Below, in pieces: positions 17,853 to 25,767 of a stretch of DNA of 26,473 nucleotides (position 1 is the stretch's first letter; each line of letters begins with the position of its first letter). A program made the position numbers and the translations under genes. Where the stretch lies: assembly GCA_031556375.1 (NCBI GenBank), contig JAVBTA010000026.1, forward strand, positions 1 through 26,473. The letters run 5' to 3'. The notes under the pieces are model-generated. The model did not search any database. It saw only the letters and a program-made list of their open reading frames with translations, and was not told the DNA's origin. Origin of the DNA: BNXB01 sp031556375 (GTDB lineage: Bacteria > Bacteroidota > Bacteroidia > Bacteroidales > Azobacteroidaceae).

Positions 17853-19814
17853 ATGAAAAAAATCATCAATATCATATTGTTTTTGCTCCCGATTTGTGTA
17901 TGTGCACAGTCGAATTTCAGGCTACCTCCCATTATCAGTGATCATGCTGTACTGGCGGAAAATTCCCTGGTAAAATTATGGGGATGGGCGCCGGGAAATT
18001 CTAAAATACGGGTAGTCTGTGATTGGAGTTTCTGGGACACAGTTACAGTATCCCCGGACAGAGCTTGTCTCTGGGAAGCTGTTATCCGCACACCGAAAGC
18101 AGGGGGTAGTCACTCTATTCGTTTCTTTAATGAAAAAAATAAACTGGAGAAAGAAATAAAAGACATTCTGATCGGTCAGGTCTGGTTATGCTCCGGACAA
18201 TCCAATACGGAGCAAAATGCCGATTGGGGTGGTGTCCTTGATGCAGGGGAGGATTATGCTTCTACAGGTAACAGTCAAATCCGTTTTTTTCAAATTTATC
18301 CGGCTCATAGCACTAATCCTCTTGATATCTGTTATGGAGAATGGAAAATCTGTGATGAAAAAACGGCAAAAGACTTCAACGCTACCGGTTATTTGTTCGG
18401 AAGAAGACTGAATGAGAAATTAAAGATTCCAATCGGATTGATCGGATCCAGTTGGGGAGGTACCTGTATCCAGGCCTGGACACCTGCAGAAGTTTATGAT
18501 AATAATTCCCGTCTGGGATATATGGCTTCCAAAATCAAAAACGGATGGAACCCCGTAGAACCCGGGGTCATCTACAATGCGATGATCCATCCTTTGATCA
18601 GATATCGTATCAACGGTACTATCTGGTATCAGGGAGATGAGAATATAGGGGAAGCTTCCGATTACGGAGAATTATTCAAAGGCATGATTCAAGGCTGGCG
18701 GAGAGCATTCGATATCCATTTCCCGTTTTATTATGTACGGATAGCTCCCCGGAGCGGTTACCAGGATACTAGCGGTACATCATTACGAGAACAGCAGGAG
18801 AATGAATCCCGGGCTTTCGTCCGATACTGTTTTACAAACGATGTTATGCCGGAATTGTTCGAGATTAACGGTTTACTGTTAAAACCATTCCGTACCGATA
18901 AGCCACAGGATCTGAAATTCAACAATCAAAAATTCCGGATCATCCAGTTTACGGATTTACACTGGAATTGCGCTCCTCAATACGATCTTCAGAACGATAG
19001 TACAGAAACATTAATCAGGACACTGGTGAAGGAAGAAAAACCGGATTTAATCGTTTTCACGGGAGATGTAGTAATTGATTGGGATGCGATCAAAGCCTGG
19101 ACCAGATTAAGCAACATTCTTAAAGAGTTACAGATACCTTTTGTCGTTACTTTCGGCAATCATGATGTAGAAACTAATATGAAGAAAAAAGATATCCTGG
19201 AATTTCTTCAGCAGAATCCTTATAACCTGACTTACAATGCGATAAAAACCACATCTGGTATTGGAAATTGTGTTATTCCGGTGAAAAGTTCGGATGGGCT
19301 TTCCGATGTAGCCAATTTATTCTTCTTCGACTCCAACGCATATACAGGTCATGAACCGTATGGTTTTTACGACTGGGTAAGAGAAGATCAGGTTCATTGG
19401 TACCGTACGGAAAGCGATCGTATTTTCAGGGAAAACAGGCGGATTTTACCCGCAATGGCATTTTTTCATATTCCTGTTCCGGAATACGAAATTGTCAGGA
19501 AACAGTCCGGCACAATAGGAAACATATACGAACAAGCCGGGTCGCCGGTTATGAACAGCGGATTATTCACTTCATTTATAGAAAAGAAAAATGTCATGGC
19601 GACATTTGTGGGACATGAACATAATAACGACTACATTGGTACATATGCAGATGTATCGCTTGCATACGGACGCAAATCAGGTTATGTAATTGCCTATGAA
19701 GAAAAACTTCCAAGAGGAGCCCGTATAATTGAAATGATAGAGAATAAACGGACTTTCAGTACTTATATAAGAACACTTGATGAAAAACTATTTGAATATA
19801 ATTATGAAAAATAG
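17853..19814 (+). CDS. Fused degenerate sialate-O-acetylesterase-like domain and calcineurin-like metallophosphoesterase
   Basis: 653 residues in one open frame with a signal peptide ending VCAQ-SNF. Residues about 20-345 are a carbohydrate esterase of the sialate O-acetylesterase type: PIISDHAVL, SGQSNTEQ with candidate Ser117, GSSWGGTCIQAW, and WYQGDENIG (usually QGESN). After LREQQ (about 313-323) the sequence jumps to VRYCFTND...LKPFRTD, which is normally the extreme C-terminus of this family. The segment between, which carries the catalytic Asp-x-x-His, is missing. From about 355 a metallophosphoesterase starts without its own signal: FTDLHW (Asp368, His370), FTGDVV (Asp405), GNHD (Asn436, His437) and GHEH (His588, His590). 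The esterase half is probably inactive; the phosphoesterase half looks intact. The arrangement suggests two former neighbouring genes merged by in-frame deletion. Confidence 0.82.
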   Translation: MKKIINIILFLLPICVCAQSNFRLPPIISDHAVLAENSLVKLWGWAPGNSKIRVVCDWSFWDTVTVSPDRACLWEAVIRTPKAGGSHSIRFFNEKNKLEKEIKDILIGQVWLCSGQSNTEQNADWGGVLDAGEDYASTGNSQIRFFQIYPAHSTNPLDICYGEWKICDEKTAKDFNATGYLFGRRLNEKLKIPIGLIGSSWGGTCIQAWTPAEVYDNNSRLGYMASKIKNGWNPVEPGVIYNAMIHPLIRYRINGTIWYQGDENIGEASDYGELFKGMIQGWRRAFDIHFPFYYVRIAPRSGYQDTSGTSLREQQENESRAFVRYCFTNDVMPELFEINGLLLKPFRTDKPQDLKFNNQKFRIIQFTDLHWNCAPQYDLQNDSTETLIRTLVKEEKPDLIVFTGDVVIDWDAIKAWTRLSNILKELQIPFVVTFGNHDVETNMKKKDILEFLQQNPYNLTYNAIKTTSGIGNCVIPVKSSDGLSDVANLFFFDSNAYTGHEPYGFYDWVREDQVHWYRTESDRIFRENRRILPAMAFFHIPVPEYEIVRKQSGTIGNIYEQAGSPVMNSGLFTSFIEKKNVMATFVGHEHNNDYIGTYADVSLAYGRKSGYVIAYEEKLPRGARIIEMIENKRTFSTYIRTLDEKLFEYNYEK

Positions 19815-19817
19815 TCT

Positions 19818-21377
19818 ATGAAAAGAATACGACTAAATATCACAGTGTCCATATTACCGGTAATTATATTATTCATCTGGATTAATACTTCCTGCTGTAA
19901 TAAAATAGATTCTGTAATTCCGGATACGGTTCAAATGTCCGAAGATACCCTGATGAATAAAATCAAAGGTGCCTGGGCCGGAAAAGTGATCGGTTGTTCG
20001 TACGGAGGACAGGTAGAATTTAAATTCAATGGCACCATGATACCTGATTATTTTATTCTCGACTGGCCGGAAGGTAAAATCAGAAACTATTTCGATGCCT
20101 GGCCGGGATTATATGACGATATTTATGTGAACCTAACCTTTATGGAGGTTTATGACCGGTTGGGAATGGACGCTCCTGCCGATTCTTTAGCCTTTGCTTT
20201 CGCCTATTCCGAATATCCTTTGTGGCATGCCAATCAGGCCGCACGATATAATATTATGCATGGGATCATACCTCCGGCCTCCGGTCATTGGACAAATAAC
20301 CCGCATGCGGATGATATCGATTTCCAGATCGAAGCTGATTTTGCAGGAATCATGTCTCCCGGCATGCCAAATACATCTTCGGAAATATCTGATAAGGTAG
20401 GACACATTATGAACTATGGAGATGGATGGTATGGGGGGGTATATGTAGCTGCAATGTATACTTTGGCCTTTATCCTGAATGATATGGAACTGGTAGTTAC
20501 GGAAGCCCTGAAAACAATTCCGGATGAAAGTACTTTTCATCAATGTATGAGCGACATCATCCGTTGGCACAAACAATTCCCTGATGATTGGAAACAAACT
20601 TGGTTTGAATGCGAACGGAAATGGACACAGGACATGTATTGCCCGGAAGGGGTTTATGTACCTTTCAATATCGATGCTAAGGTAAATTGCGCATACGTTC
20701 TAATCGGTTTATTATACGGGGAAGGCGATTTCACCCGTACCATAGATATTGCTACCCGTTGTGGCCAGGATGCCGACTGTAATCCAGCTACTGCTGCCGG
20801 AATTTTAGGTACGATACTGGGTTATGAAAAAATTCCGGACTATTGGAAAAAAAATCTGAAAGAAGTGGAAGACCGGAACTTTGCCTTTTCCAATATTTCA
20901 ATGAATAAAGCATATCTGATTAGCTTCAACCATGCGCTGCAAATCATAGAAAAGAATGGAGGATCCATCAATGGAGACAGGATAAGTATCGTATGCCAGA
21001 GGCCTCTCCCTGTAGCATACGAATGTGCTTTTGAAGGACATTATGCAAATAAGAAAATTCCTGTTTACAAGAAACTGGATAAACCGGTCGAAACATCTTT
21101 TGATGGTATCGGTTTTGCCCTGCGTGGAGATGTAAGATGTCCCGACCAGACTTATATCGCCCTGGTAGAGTGTTACCTGGATGGAGAATTAATGGAGAAA
21201 GCTGAACTACCGGTATCGGAACATGCCCGACGTTATGAACTGTTCTGGAAATTTCAATTACCCAAAAAACGACATCATTTATCTTTCAAATGGCTGAATC
21301 CGAGGAATGATGCGGCGGTAAATCTGGGAGAACTAGTCGTTTATTCGGACGAAATCAACAAGAATAATCACTATTAA
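19818..21377 (+). CDS. Exported ADP-ribosylglycohydrolase-fold lipoprotein
   Basis: 519 residues. The N-terminus has a long hydrophobic stretch ending TSCC, so probably a lipoprotein (Cys26 or Cys27), although the lipobox is imperfect. The ADP-ribosylglycohydrolase (DraG/ARH) fold shows in IKGAWAGKVIGCSYGG (about 49-64), YDDIYVNL with Asp100 and Asp101 in place of the usual DDT metal motif, and CGQDADCNPATAAGILG (Asp318, Asp320) in place of GGDTDTN. The C-terminal 130 residues (from about 385) form a separate beta-rich domain. ARH enzymes normally work in the cytosol on ADP-ribosyl groups, but this one is exported and sits in a glycan operon 3 bp behind its neighbour. It may act on a ribofuranosyl-like or arabinofuranosyl glycoside. 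That role is inference; the fold assignment is good. Confidence 0.8.
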   Translation: MKRIRLNITVSILPVIILFIWINTSCCNKIDSVIPDTVQMSEDTLMNKIKGAWAGKVIGCSYGGQVEFKFNGTMIPDYFILDWPEGKIRNYFDAWPGLYDDIYVNLTFMEVYDRLGMDAPADSLAFAFAYSEYPLWHANQAARYNIMHGIIPPASGHWTNNPHADDIDFQIEADFAGIMSPGMPNTSSEISDKVGHIMNYGDGWYGGVYVAAMYTLAFILNDMELVVTEALKTIPDESTFHQCMSDIIRWHKQFPDDWKQTWFECERKWTQDMYCPEGVYVPFNIDAKVNCAYVLIGLLYGEGDFTRTIDIATRCGQDADCNPATAAGILGTILGYEKIPDYWKKNLKEVEDRNFAFSNISMNKAYLISFNHALQIIEKNGGSINGDRISIVCQRPLPVAYECAFEGHYANKKIPVYKKLDKPVETSFDGIGFALRGDVRCPDQTYIALVECYLDGELMEKAELPVSEHARRYELFWKFQLPKKRHHLSFKWLNPRNDAAVNLGELVVYSDEINKNNHY

Positions 21378-21390
21378 ACATCTATCCTAA

Positions 21391-21606
21391 ATGAATGATG
21401 GTGAAAACGGGAATAAGGTCTATCAGATGCTTGCCAATTATCAGGAAGGTGTAGCCGGAGTTGAAAAAGGAGAAAACGCATTTATGCGTATTCTTAAAAT
21501 CGATACAGAAAAAGGTGTTGTTGAAGTAAAAACCTACTCTCCTTATCTGAATACATATAAAACAGAAAAAGATCAGGAATTTGTTTTTGAAAATGTTAAA
21601 TTCTAA
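21391..21606 (+). CDS. C-terminal remnant of a metallophosphoesterase (71 residues)
   Basis: The short frame begins with ATG directly after an in-frame TAA and ends 10 bp before GH130. Its whole sequence resembles the last part of a class of Bacteroidota secreted metallophosphoesterases: NGNKVYQMLANYQEG, then FMRILKIDTEKG and VEVKTYSPYLNTYKTEKD. These segments normally follow the final GHxH motif of the phosphoesterase, but no catalytic part is present here, and no signal peptide. It differs from the C-terminus of the metallophosphoesterase fused to the esterase upstream, so it comes from another gene. The likeliest explanation is a deletion that left the 3' end of a gene once located between the ADP-ribosylglycohydrolase and GH130. 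It may still be translated. Similarity is judged from memory, not by a search. Confidence 0.6.
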   Translation: MNDGENGNKVYQMLANYQEGVAGVEKGENAFMRILKIDTEKGVVEVKTYSPYLNTYKTEKDQEFVFENVKF

Positions 21607-21616
21607 AATAATAAAA

Positions 21617-22792
21617 ATGAGTGAATATAAAGAAAAAGTAACACAACTGTTGAAAGAACACGAATCGTTTCTCTCTCAAAAAAACGAAAAATTAAATTCT
21701 GAAAACGGCATTTATTGCCGATATAAAAATCCTGTACTGACAGCGGCTCATACTCCTGTAATCTGGAGATATGACCTGGATGAAAAGACCAACCCCAATT
21801 TGCTGGAACGAATCGGAATGAACGGAACTTTCAACTCGGGAGCAATCAAATGGCAGGGAAAATATATTTTATTGGTGCGGGTAGAAGGCAACGACCGTAA
21901 ATCGTTTTTTGCTGTAGCCGAAAGTCCTAATGGAATAGATAATTTCCGCTTTGGGGATTATCCGGTTTTGTTACCAGACGTGGAAGATCCTGAAACAAAT
22001 GTTTATGATATGCGACTTACCGCTCATGAAGACGGTTGGGTTTACGGTATATTCTGTGCCGAAAGAAAAGATCCTACTGCTCCGGCTGGAGATTTATCAT
22101 CCGCAACAGCATCAGCCGGGATTGTCCGCACAAAAGATCTTAAAGCATGGGAACGCCTCCCTGATCTGGAAAGTAAGAGCCAGCAACGTAATGTTGTGTT
22201 GCATCCTGAATTTGTCAATGGGAAATATGCACTCTATACCCGTCCGCAGGATGGATTTATCGATGCTGGTTCCGGGGGAGGAATAGGATGGGCATTGGTT
22301 GATAACATGACCAAAGCTGTTATCAAAGAAGAAAAAATTATCAATTTCAGGTACTACCATACCATCAAAGAAGTCAAAAACGGAGAAGGTCCACATCCGA
22401 TTAAAACAGATAAAGGCTGGCTTCACCTCGCTCATGGGGTAAGAGGATGTGCTGCCGGTTTGCGGTATGTACTATATCTGTATATGACGGCTTTGAACGA
22501 TCCGACAAGGATCATTGCCGAGCCTGCCGGGCATTTTATGGCTCCAAAGGGTTCTGAAAGAGTTGGAGATGTTTCTAATGTGTTGTTCACAAATGGCTGG
22601 ATAGCAGACGACGACGGCACTGTATATATCTATTACGCATCATCGGATACACGAATGCACGTAGCAACTTCTACGATAGACAAACTCGTTGATTATTGTA
22701 TGAATACTCCGGTTGATGGCTTCAGATCCCGATCCTCAGTAGAGACATTATATAAACAGATCGATAAGAATCTCAAACTAGTTCAGATATGA
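21617..22792 (+). CDS. GH130 4-O-beta-D-mannosyl-D-glucose phosphorylase
   Basis: 391 residues from the ATG at 21617, without a signal peptide, so cytoplasmic. A longer frame from 21581 would overlap the preceding short gene and is rejected. The family is shown by NPVLTAAHTPVIW, FNSGAIKWQGKYILLVRVEG, VYDMRLT, RNVVLHPEF, HTIKEVKNGEGPHPIKT and YYASSDTRMHVATST. Asp131 in VYDMRL coincides with the catalytic Asp131 reported for the Bacteroides fragilis enzyme. It phosphorolyses beta-mannosyl-1,4-glucose to alpha-mannose-1-phosphate and glucose. The substrate is supplied by the 2-epimerase encoded two genes downstream acting on imported mannobiose. Its stop overlaps the transporter start by 4 bp (ATGA), indicating translational coupling. 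Confidence 0.93.
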   Translation: MSEYKEKVTQLLKEHESFLSQKNEKLNSENGIYCRYKNPVLTAAHTPVIWRYDLDEKTNPNLLERIGMNGTFNSGAIKWQGKYILLVRVEGNDRKSFFAVAESPNGIDNFRFGDYPVLLPDVEDPETNVYDMRLTAHEDGWVYGIFCAERKDPTAPAGDLSSATASAGIVRTKDLKAWERLPDLESKSQQRNVVLHPEFVNGKYALYTRPQDGFIDAGSGGGIGWALVDNMTKAVIKEEKIINFRYYHTIKEVKNGEGPHPIKTDKGWLHLAHGVRGCAAGLRYVLYLYMTALNDPTRIIAEPAGHFMAPKGSERVGDVSNVLFTNGWIADDDGTVYIYYASSDTRMHVATSTIDKLVDYCMNTPVDGFRSRSSVETLYKQIDKNLKLVQI

Positions 22793-24186
22793 GTACTGAA
22801 AGAATCAAACTCAAGGAAAAAATAGGATATGGATTGGGAGATGCGGCATCTTCCATGTTCTGGAAATTATTCGGCATGTATTTATTGTTTTTTTACACGG
22901 ATATTTTCGGAATAGATGCCGCCATTGTAGGTACCATGTTTGTAATTACGCGTGGATGGGATACCTTTTTTGACCCTGTAGTCGGCTTGATATGCGATAG
23001 GACCGAAACACGTTGGGGGAAATACCGTCCCTACCTGTTGTGGATGGCAGTTCCATTTGGAGTGATCGGCATATTGACTTTTACCACACCATCTTTTTCA
23101 GAATCAGGAAAAGTAGTATACGCTTACATTACCTATTCATTGATGATGATGATTTATTCTCTGATCAATGTACCTTATGCATCCCTGCTCGGAGTGATGT
23201 CATCTGACCCCAAAACCCGGACCGAACTTTCATCCTACAGAATGATTTTTGCATTTCTGGGTAGTATTCTGGCTTTGATATTGATCGAACCCCTGACTAA
23301 ATTGTTCAGTCACACTGGTTCCGTAGAAAACCTGACTTTGGGGTGGAGCCTTTCGGTTGCCATATTTGCAGTGATTGCCATTGTCTTTTTCCTTTGTACT
23401 TTCAGTTGGACTAAAGAACGGGTACGTCCGGTCAAAGAAACGAGTAACTCATTGACAGACGACTTTTGGGACTTACTTTGCAATAAACCCTGGTGGATAT
23501 TGCTCGGAGCCGGAGTTGCCGCTCTGATCTTTAATTCTATTCGTGATGGAGCCGCATTGTATTACTTCAAATATTATGCAATTATACCTGAAACATTCAA
23601 CCTTGGGTTTATCGGCTCTACTTTATCTATATCAACTATTTATATCGTCCTGGGACAGGCTGCGAATATCCTGGGAATCTTATTGGTAACTCCTGTTTCT
23701 AACCGTATCGGAAAGAAAAAAACATATCTCTATGCAATGATACTGGCAACTATTCTCAGTATTGCTTTTTATTTTATCGGAAGAGAAAACATTGCATCAA
23801 TGTTAATTTTACAAGTGTTGATCAGTGCCTGTGCCGGAAGTATCTTTCCTTTGTTGTGGTCAATGTACGCTGATATTGCCGATTATTCCGAATGGAAAAC
23901 CGGCCGTAGGGCTACCGGATTGATTTTTTCCTCCTCATCGATGTCCCAGAAGTTCGGATGGACAATCGGAGGCGCTCTGACCGGTTGGTTGCTGGCCTAT
24001 TTCGGATACAAGGCTAATATGGAACAAACAGCTGAAGCTCAGGAAGGTATCCGGTTAATGTTAAGTTTATTACCCGCTATCGGAACTGTCTTGTCAATTG
24101 CGTTCATTATATTTTATCCTTTATCCGAGAAAAAAATAACGGAAGTAAACGAAGAATTGCAGTTGAAGAAACTGAAATCCGAATAA
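22789..24186 (+). CDS. GPH/MFS-family sodium or proton:mannoside symporter
   Basis: 465 residues with about twelve hydrophobic segments. The N-terminal GYGLGDAASSMFW and the loop DPVVGLICDRTETRWGKYRPYLLW are diagnostic for the glycoside-pentoside-hexuronide (GPH) family. A central cytoplasmic loop (WTKERVRPVKE) separates the two halves. It is an inner-membrane importer; its position between the GH130 phosphorylase and the cellobiose 2-epimerase matches the mannobiose cassette of Bacteroides fragilis, so beta-1,4-mannobiose is the likely cargo. The family also includes pentoside carriers, so pentose transport is a possible second role, and no other inner-membrane sugar carrier is present in the window. 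Translation probably couples to GH130 through the 4-bp overlap. Confidence 0.92.
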   Translation: MSTERIKLKEKIGYGLGDAASSMFWKLFGMYLLFFYTDIFGIDAAIVGTMFVITRGWDTFFDPVVGLICDRTETRWGKYRPYLLWMAVPFGVIGILTFTTPSFSESGKVVYAYITYSLMMMIYSLINVPYASLLGVMSSDPKTRTELSSYRMIFAFLGSILALILIEPLTKLFSHTGSVENLTLGWSLSVAIFAVIAIVFFLCTFSWTKERVRPVKETSNSLTDDFWDLLCNKPWWILLGAGVAALIFNSIRDGAALYYFKYYAIIPETFNLGFIGSTLSISTIYIVLGQAANILGILLVTPVSNRIGKKKTYLYAMILATILSIAFYFIGRENIASMLILQVLISACAGSIFPLLWSMYADIADYSEWKTGRRATGLIFSSSSMSQKFGWTIGGALTGWLLAYFGYKANMEQTAEAQEGIRLMLSLLPAIGTVLSIAFIIFYPLSEKKITEVNEELQLKKLKSE

Positions 24187-24212
24187 TCCCTACTTTATAA
24201 ACAATAAGTCTG

Positions 24213-25415
24213 ATGACAATATTAAAAAAAGAACTGTCTGCCGAATTAACCGGAAATATCCTGCCTTTCTGGATCAACAAAATGAAAGATTCTGAGTATG
24301 GAGGATTTTATGGTCGTATCGATGGAAATAATATCCTGCATAAACAAGCAAATAAAGGAGCGGTACTGAATACCCGTATCTTATGGACTTTTTCAGCGGC
24401 TTATCGTATTTATAAAAATCCGCAGTACTTGGAAATGGCAACCCGTGCATTTCATTATATTCTGGATCATTTCATGGACCCTGTAAATGGCGGGATATAC
24501 TGGGAATTGGATTACAAAGGAAAAATCGTGAATACAAAAAAACAGGTGTATGCCCAAGGGTTTGCCCTCTATGGTTTTTCTGAATATTACCGGGCTACAG
24601 GGGATTTATTGGCCTTAGAAAAATCAAAAGAAATCTTTTTTATATTGGAAAAACATTGCAAAGACCCTGTCTATGGAGGTTATTTTGAGGCATTTACCGC
24701 TGATTGGAAAGAAATTGATGATATGCGCCTGAGTAGCAAGGATGCCAATGAGAAAAAATCCATGAATACGCATTTACATATTCTGGAACCTTACACAAAT
24801 CTGTTCCGGATCTGGAATAACAAACAATTGGAGCAGGCTCAACGGAATTTAATAGATATCTTTATTCACAAAATACTGGATAAAAATACCGGACACCTGC
24901 AATTATTTTTTGCCGAAGATTGGACATGTAAATCATCCGTAATCTCATATGGACATGATATAGAAGCATCGTGGCTACTCTATGAAGCGGCTTCTGAACT
25001 GAATGATAACCCGTTAATAAGCAATATCAGAAATATTTCCAGCCGGATCGTCGAAGCTGCCATTGAAGGTATCGCTCCCGACGGGGGACTTATTTATGAA
25101 TCAGACGCAGGTCATAAAGATACTGATAAGCATTGGTGGGTTCAGGCTGAGGCCGTTGTCGGATTTTTTCATGCATTTCAAAACACAGGAAATGAAAAAT
25201 ATATTAGTTTGATGGCAGACACATGGAAATATATTCGTGATCATCTCATCGATACCGTATATGGAGAATGGTATTGGAGTGTCGATTCCAACAAAAATGT
25301 AAACCAGAAAGACGATAAAGCCGGTTTCTGGAAATGTCCTTATCATAATGGCAGAATGTGTATGGAAATAGATCACGGCCTCTCTTTGGCCGGACATATT
25401 TACCTTAAAAATTGA
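24213..25415 (+). CDS. Cellobiose 2-epimerase (AGE superfamily)
   Basis: 400 residues, no signal peptide, cytoplasmic. The N-terminus KKELSAELTGNILPFW and GGFYGRIDGNN followed by NTRILWTFSAAYR are typical of cellobiose 2-epimerases in the N-acylglucosamine 2-epimerase fold. Conserved histidines are visible: His187 and His189 in NTHLHILEPY, His248 in SYGHDIEASW, and His388 in MEIDHGLSLAG. Also present is WWVQAEAVVGF. The enzyme inverts C2 at the reducing end, converting beta-1,4-mannobiose to mannosylglucose, which GH130 then phosphorolyses. It is the last gene of the operon, 26 bp after the transporter. I found no strong terminator hairpin directly behind its stop. Confidence 0.94.
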   Translation: MTILKKELSAELTGNILPFWINKMKDSEYGGFYGRIDGNNILHKQANKGAVLNTRILWTFSAAYRIYKNPQYLEMATRAFHYILDHFMDPVNGGIYWELDYKGKIVNTKKQVYAQGFALYGFSEYYRATGDLLALEKSKEIFFILEKHCKDPVYGGYFEAFTADWKEIDDMRLSSKDANEKKSMNTHLHILEPYTNLFRIWNNKQLEQAQRNLIDIFIHKILDKNTGHLQLFFAEDWTCKSSVISYGHDIEASWLLYEAASELNDNPLISNIRNISSRIVEAAIEGIAPDGGLIYESDAGHKDTDKHWWVQAEAVVGFFHAFQNTGNEKYISLMADTWKYIRDHLIDTVYGEWYWSVDSNKNVNQKDDKAGFWKCPYHNGRMCMEIDHGLSLAGHIYLKN

Positions 25416-25465
25416 CCATCAGATAAAAATCTCAGAACGACTGAAGAAAAAACACAAAAAAACAC

Positions 25466-25495
25466 TTGCTTTTTGCAAAAAAAGCGCTACCTTTG
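25466..25495 (+). promoter_or_regulatory. Bacteroidota-type promoter for tRNA-Asn
   Basis: A TTGC element at 25466-25469 and TACCTTTG at 25488-25495, spaced by 18 bp, match the -33 (TTTG) and -7 (TAnnTTTG) boxes of Bacteroidota primary-sigma promoters. They lie about 28 bp ahead of the mature tRNA end, so the tRNA is transcribed independently of the PUL. Confidence 0.7.
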
Positions 25496-25523
25496 CACCG
25501 CATTAGAGTAATAATGCGATAAT

Positions 25524-25597
25524 TCTTCCTTAGCTCAGTCGGTTAGAGCATCTGACTGTTAATCAGAGGGTCCTTGGTTCAAGTCCAAGAGGGAGAG
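25524..25597 (+). tRNA. tRNA-Asn (anticodon GTT)
   Basis: A full cloverleaf folds by eye. The acceptor stem TCTTCCT pairs with AGGGAGA (one G-U pair) with discriminator G. The D-arm is GCTC/GAGC. The anticodon stem TCTGA/TCAGA surrounds loop CTGTTAA with anticodon GTT at 25558-25560. The T-arm CTTGG/CCAAG has loop TTCAAGT. CCA is not encoded. It has 74 nt. Confidence 0.96.
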
Positions 25598-25610
25598 CGC
25601 AGATAATGAG

Positions 25611-25642
25611 GCAGTTATGACAAAAGTTGTAGCTGCTTTTTT
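25611..25642 (+). terminator. Rho-independent terminator after tRNA-Asn
   Basis: An 11-bp stem, GCAGTTATGAC against GTTGTAGCTGC with three G-U pairs in RNA, closes an AAAA loop and is followed by six Ts. It lies 13 bp behind the tRNA and would end its transcript. Confidence 0.8.
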
Positions 25643-25710
25643 CTTGTTGCCATGTAGAATTGCCGGATCAGCGTTAAAACTTGAGGTATTTTTTGTAAAA
25701 TACAAAATGC

Positions 25711-25743
25711 AAAAAAGACTGCCTCTATTATGAAACAGTCTTT
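25711..25743 (-). terminator. Rho-independent terminator of the minus-strand lipoprotein gene
   Basis: AAAGACTG at 25714-25721 pairs with CAGTCTTT at 25736-25743. Read on the minus strand the hairpin ends in a run of Ts. It lies 24 bp beyond the stop codon of the lipoprotein gene. Confidence 0.72.
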
Positions 25744-25767
25744 AGTACTATAATATTCAACGGGATA

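Larger units (their letters stand above)
2..25415 (+). other. Polysaccharide utilization locus (mannan plus pentose), single operon
   Basis: All genes from the fucI end to the epimerase are on the plus strand. Intergenic gaps are 3 to 34 bp, and one pair overlaps by 4 bp. I see no terminator hairpin or convincing TTTG/TAnnTTTG promoter between them, so one long transcript is likely. The regulator and primary promoter must lie before the window: there is no hybrid two-component regulator, sigma/anti-sigma pair or AraC-type gene here. Confidence 0.8.

Noticed and set aside
21581..21616. Longer start for GH130 at 21581
   Set aside because: It would overlap the preceding short gene. The ATG at 21617 matches family length and places the catalytic Asp at 131.
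25686..25703. Small perfect hairpin GTATTTT/AAAATAC
   Set aside because: Only 7 bp of almost pure A/T. It lies beyond the terminators of both neighbouring genes and has no evident function.
25603..25732. Inverted similarity between the ATAATGAGGCAGT stretch behind tRNA-Asn and the minus strand near 25718-25732
   Set aside because: Short and interrupted. Each part is already explained by a separate terminator hairpin, and there is no attachment-site evidence.
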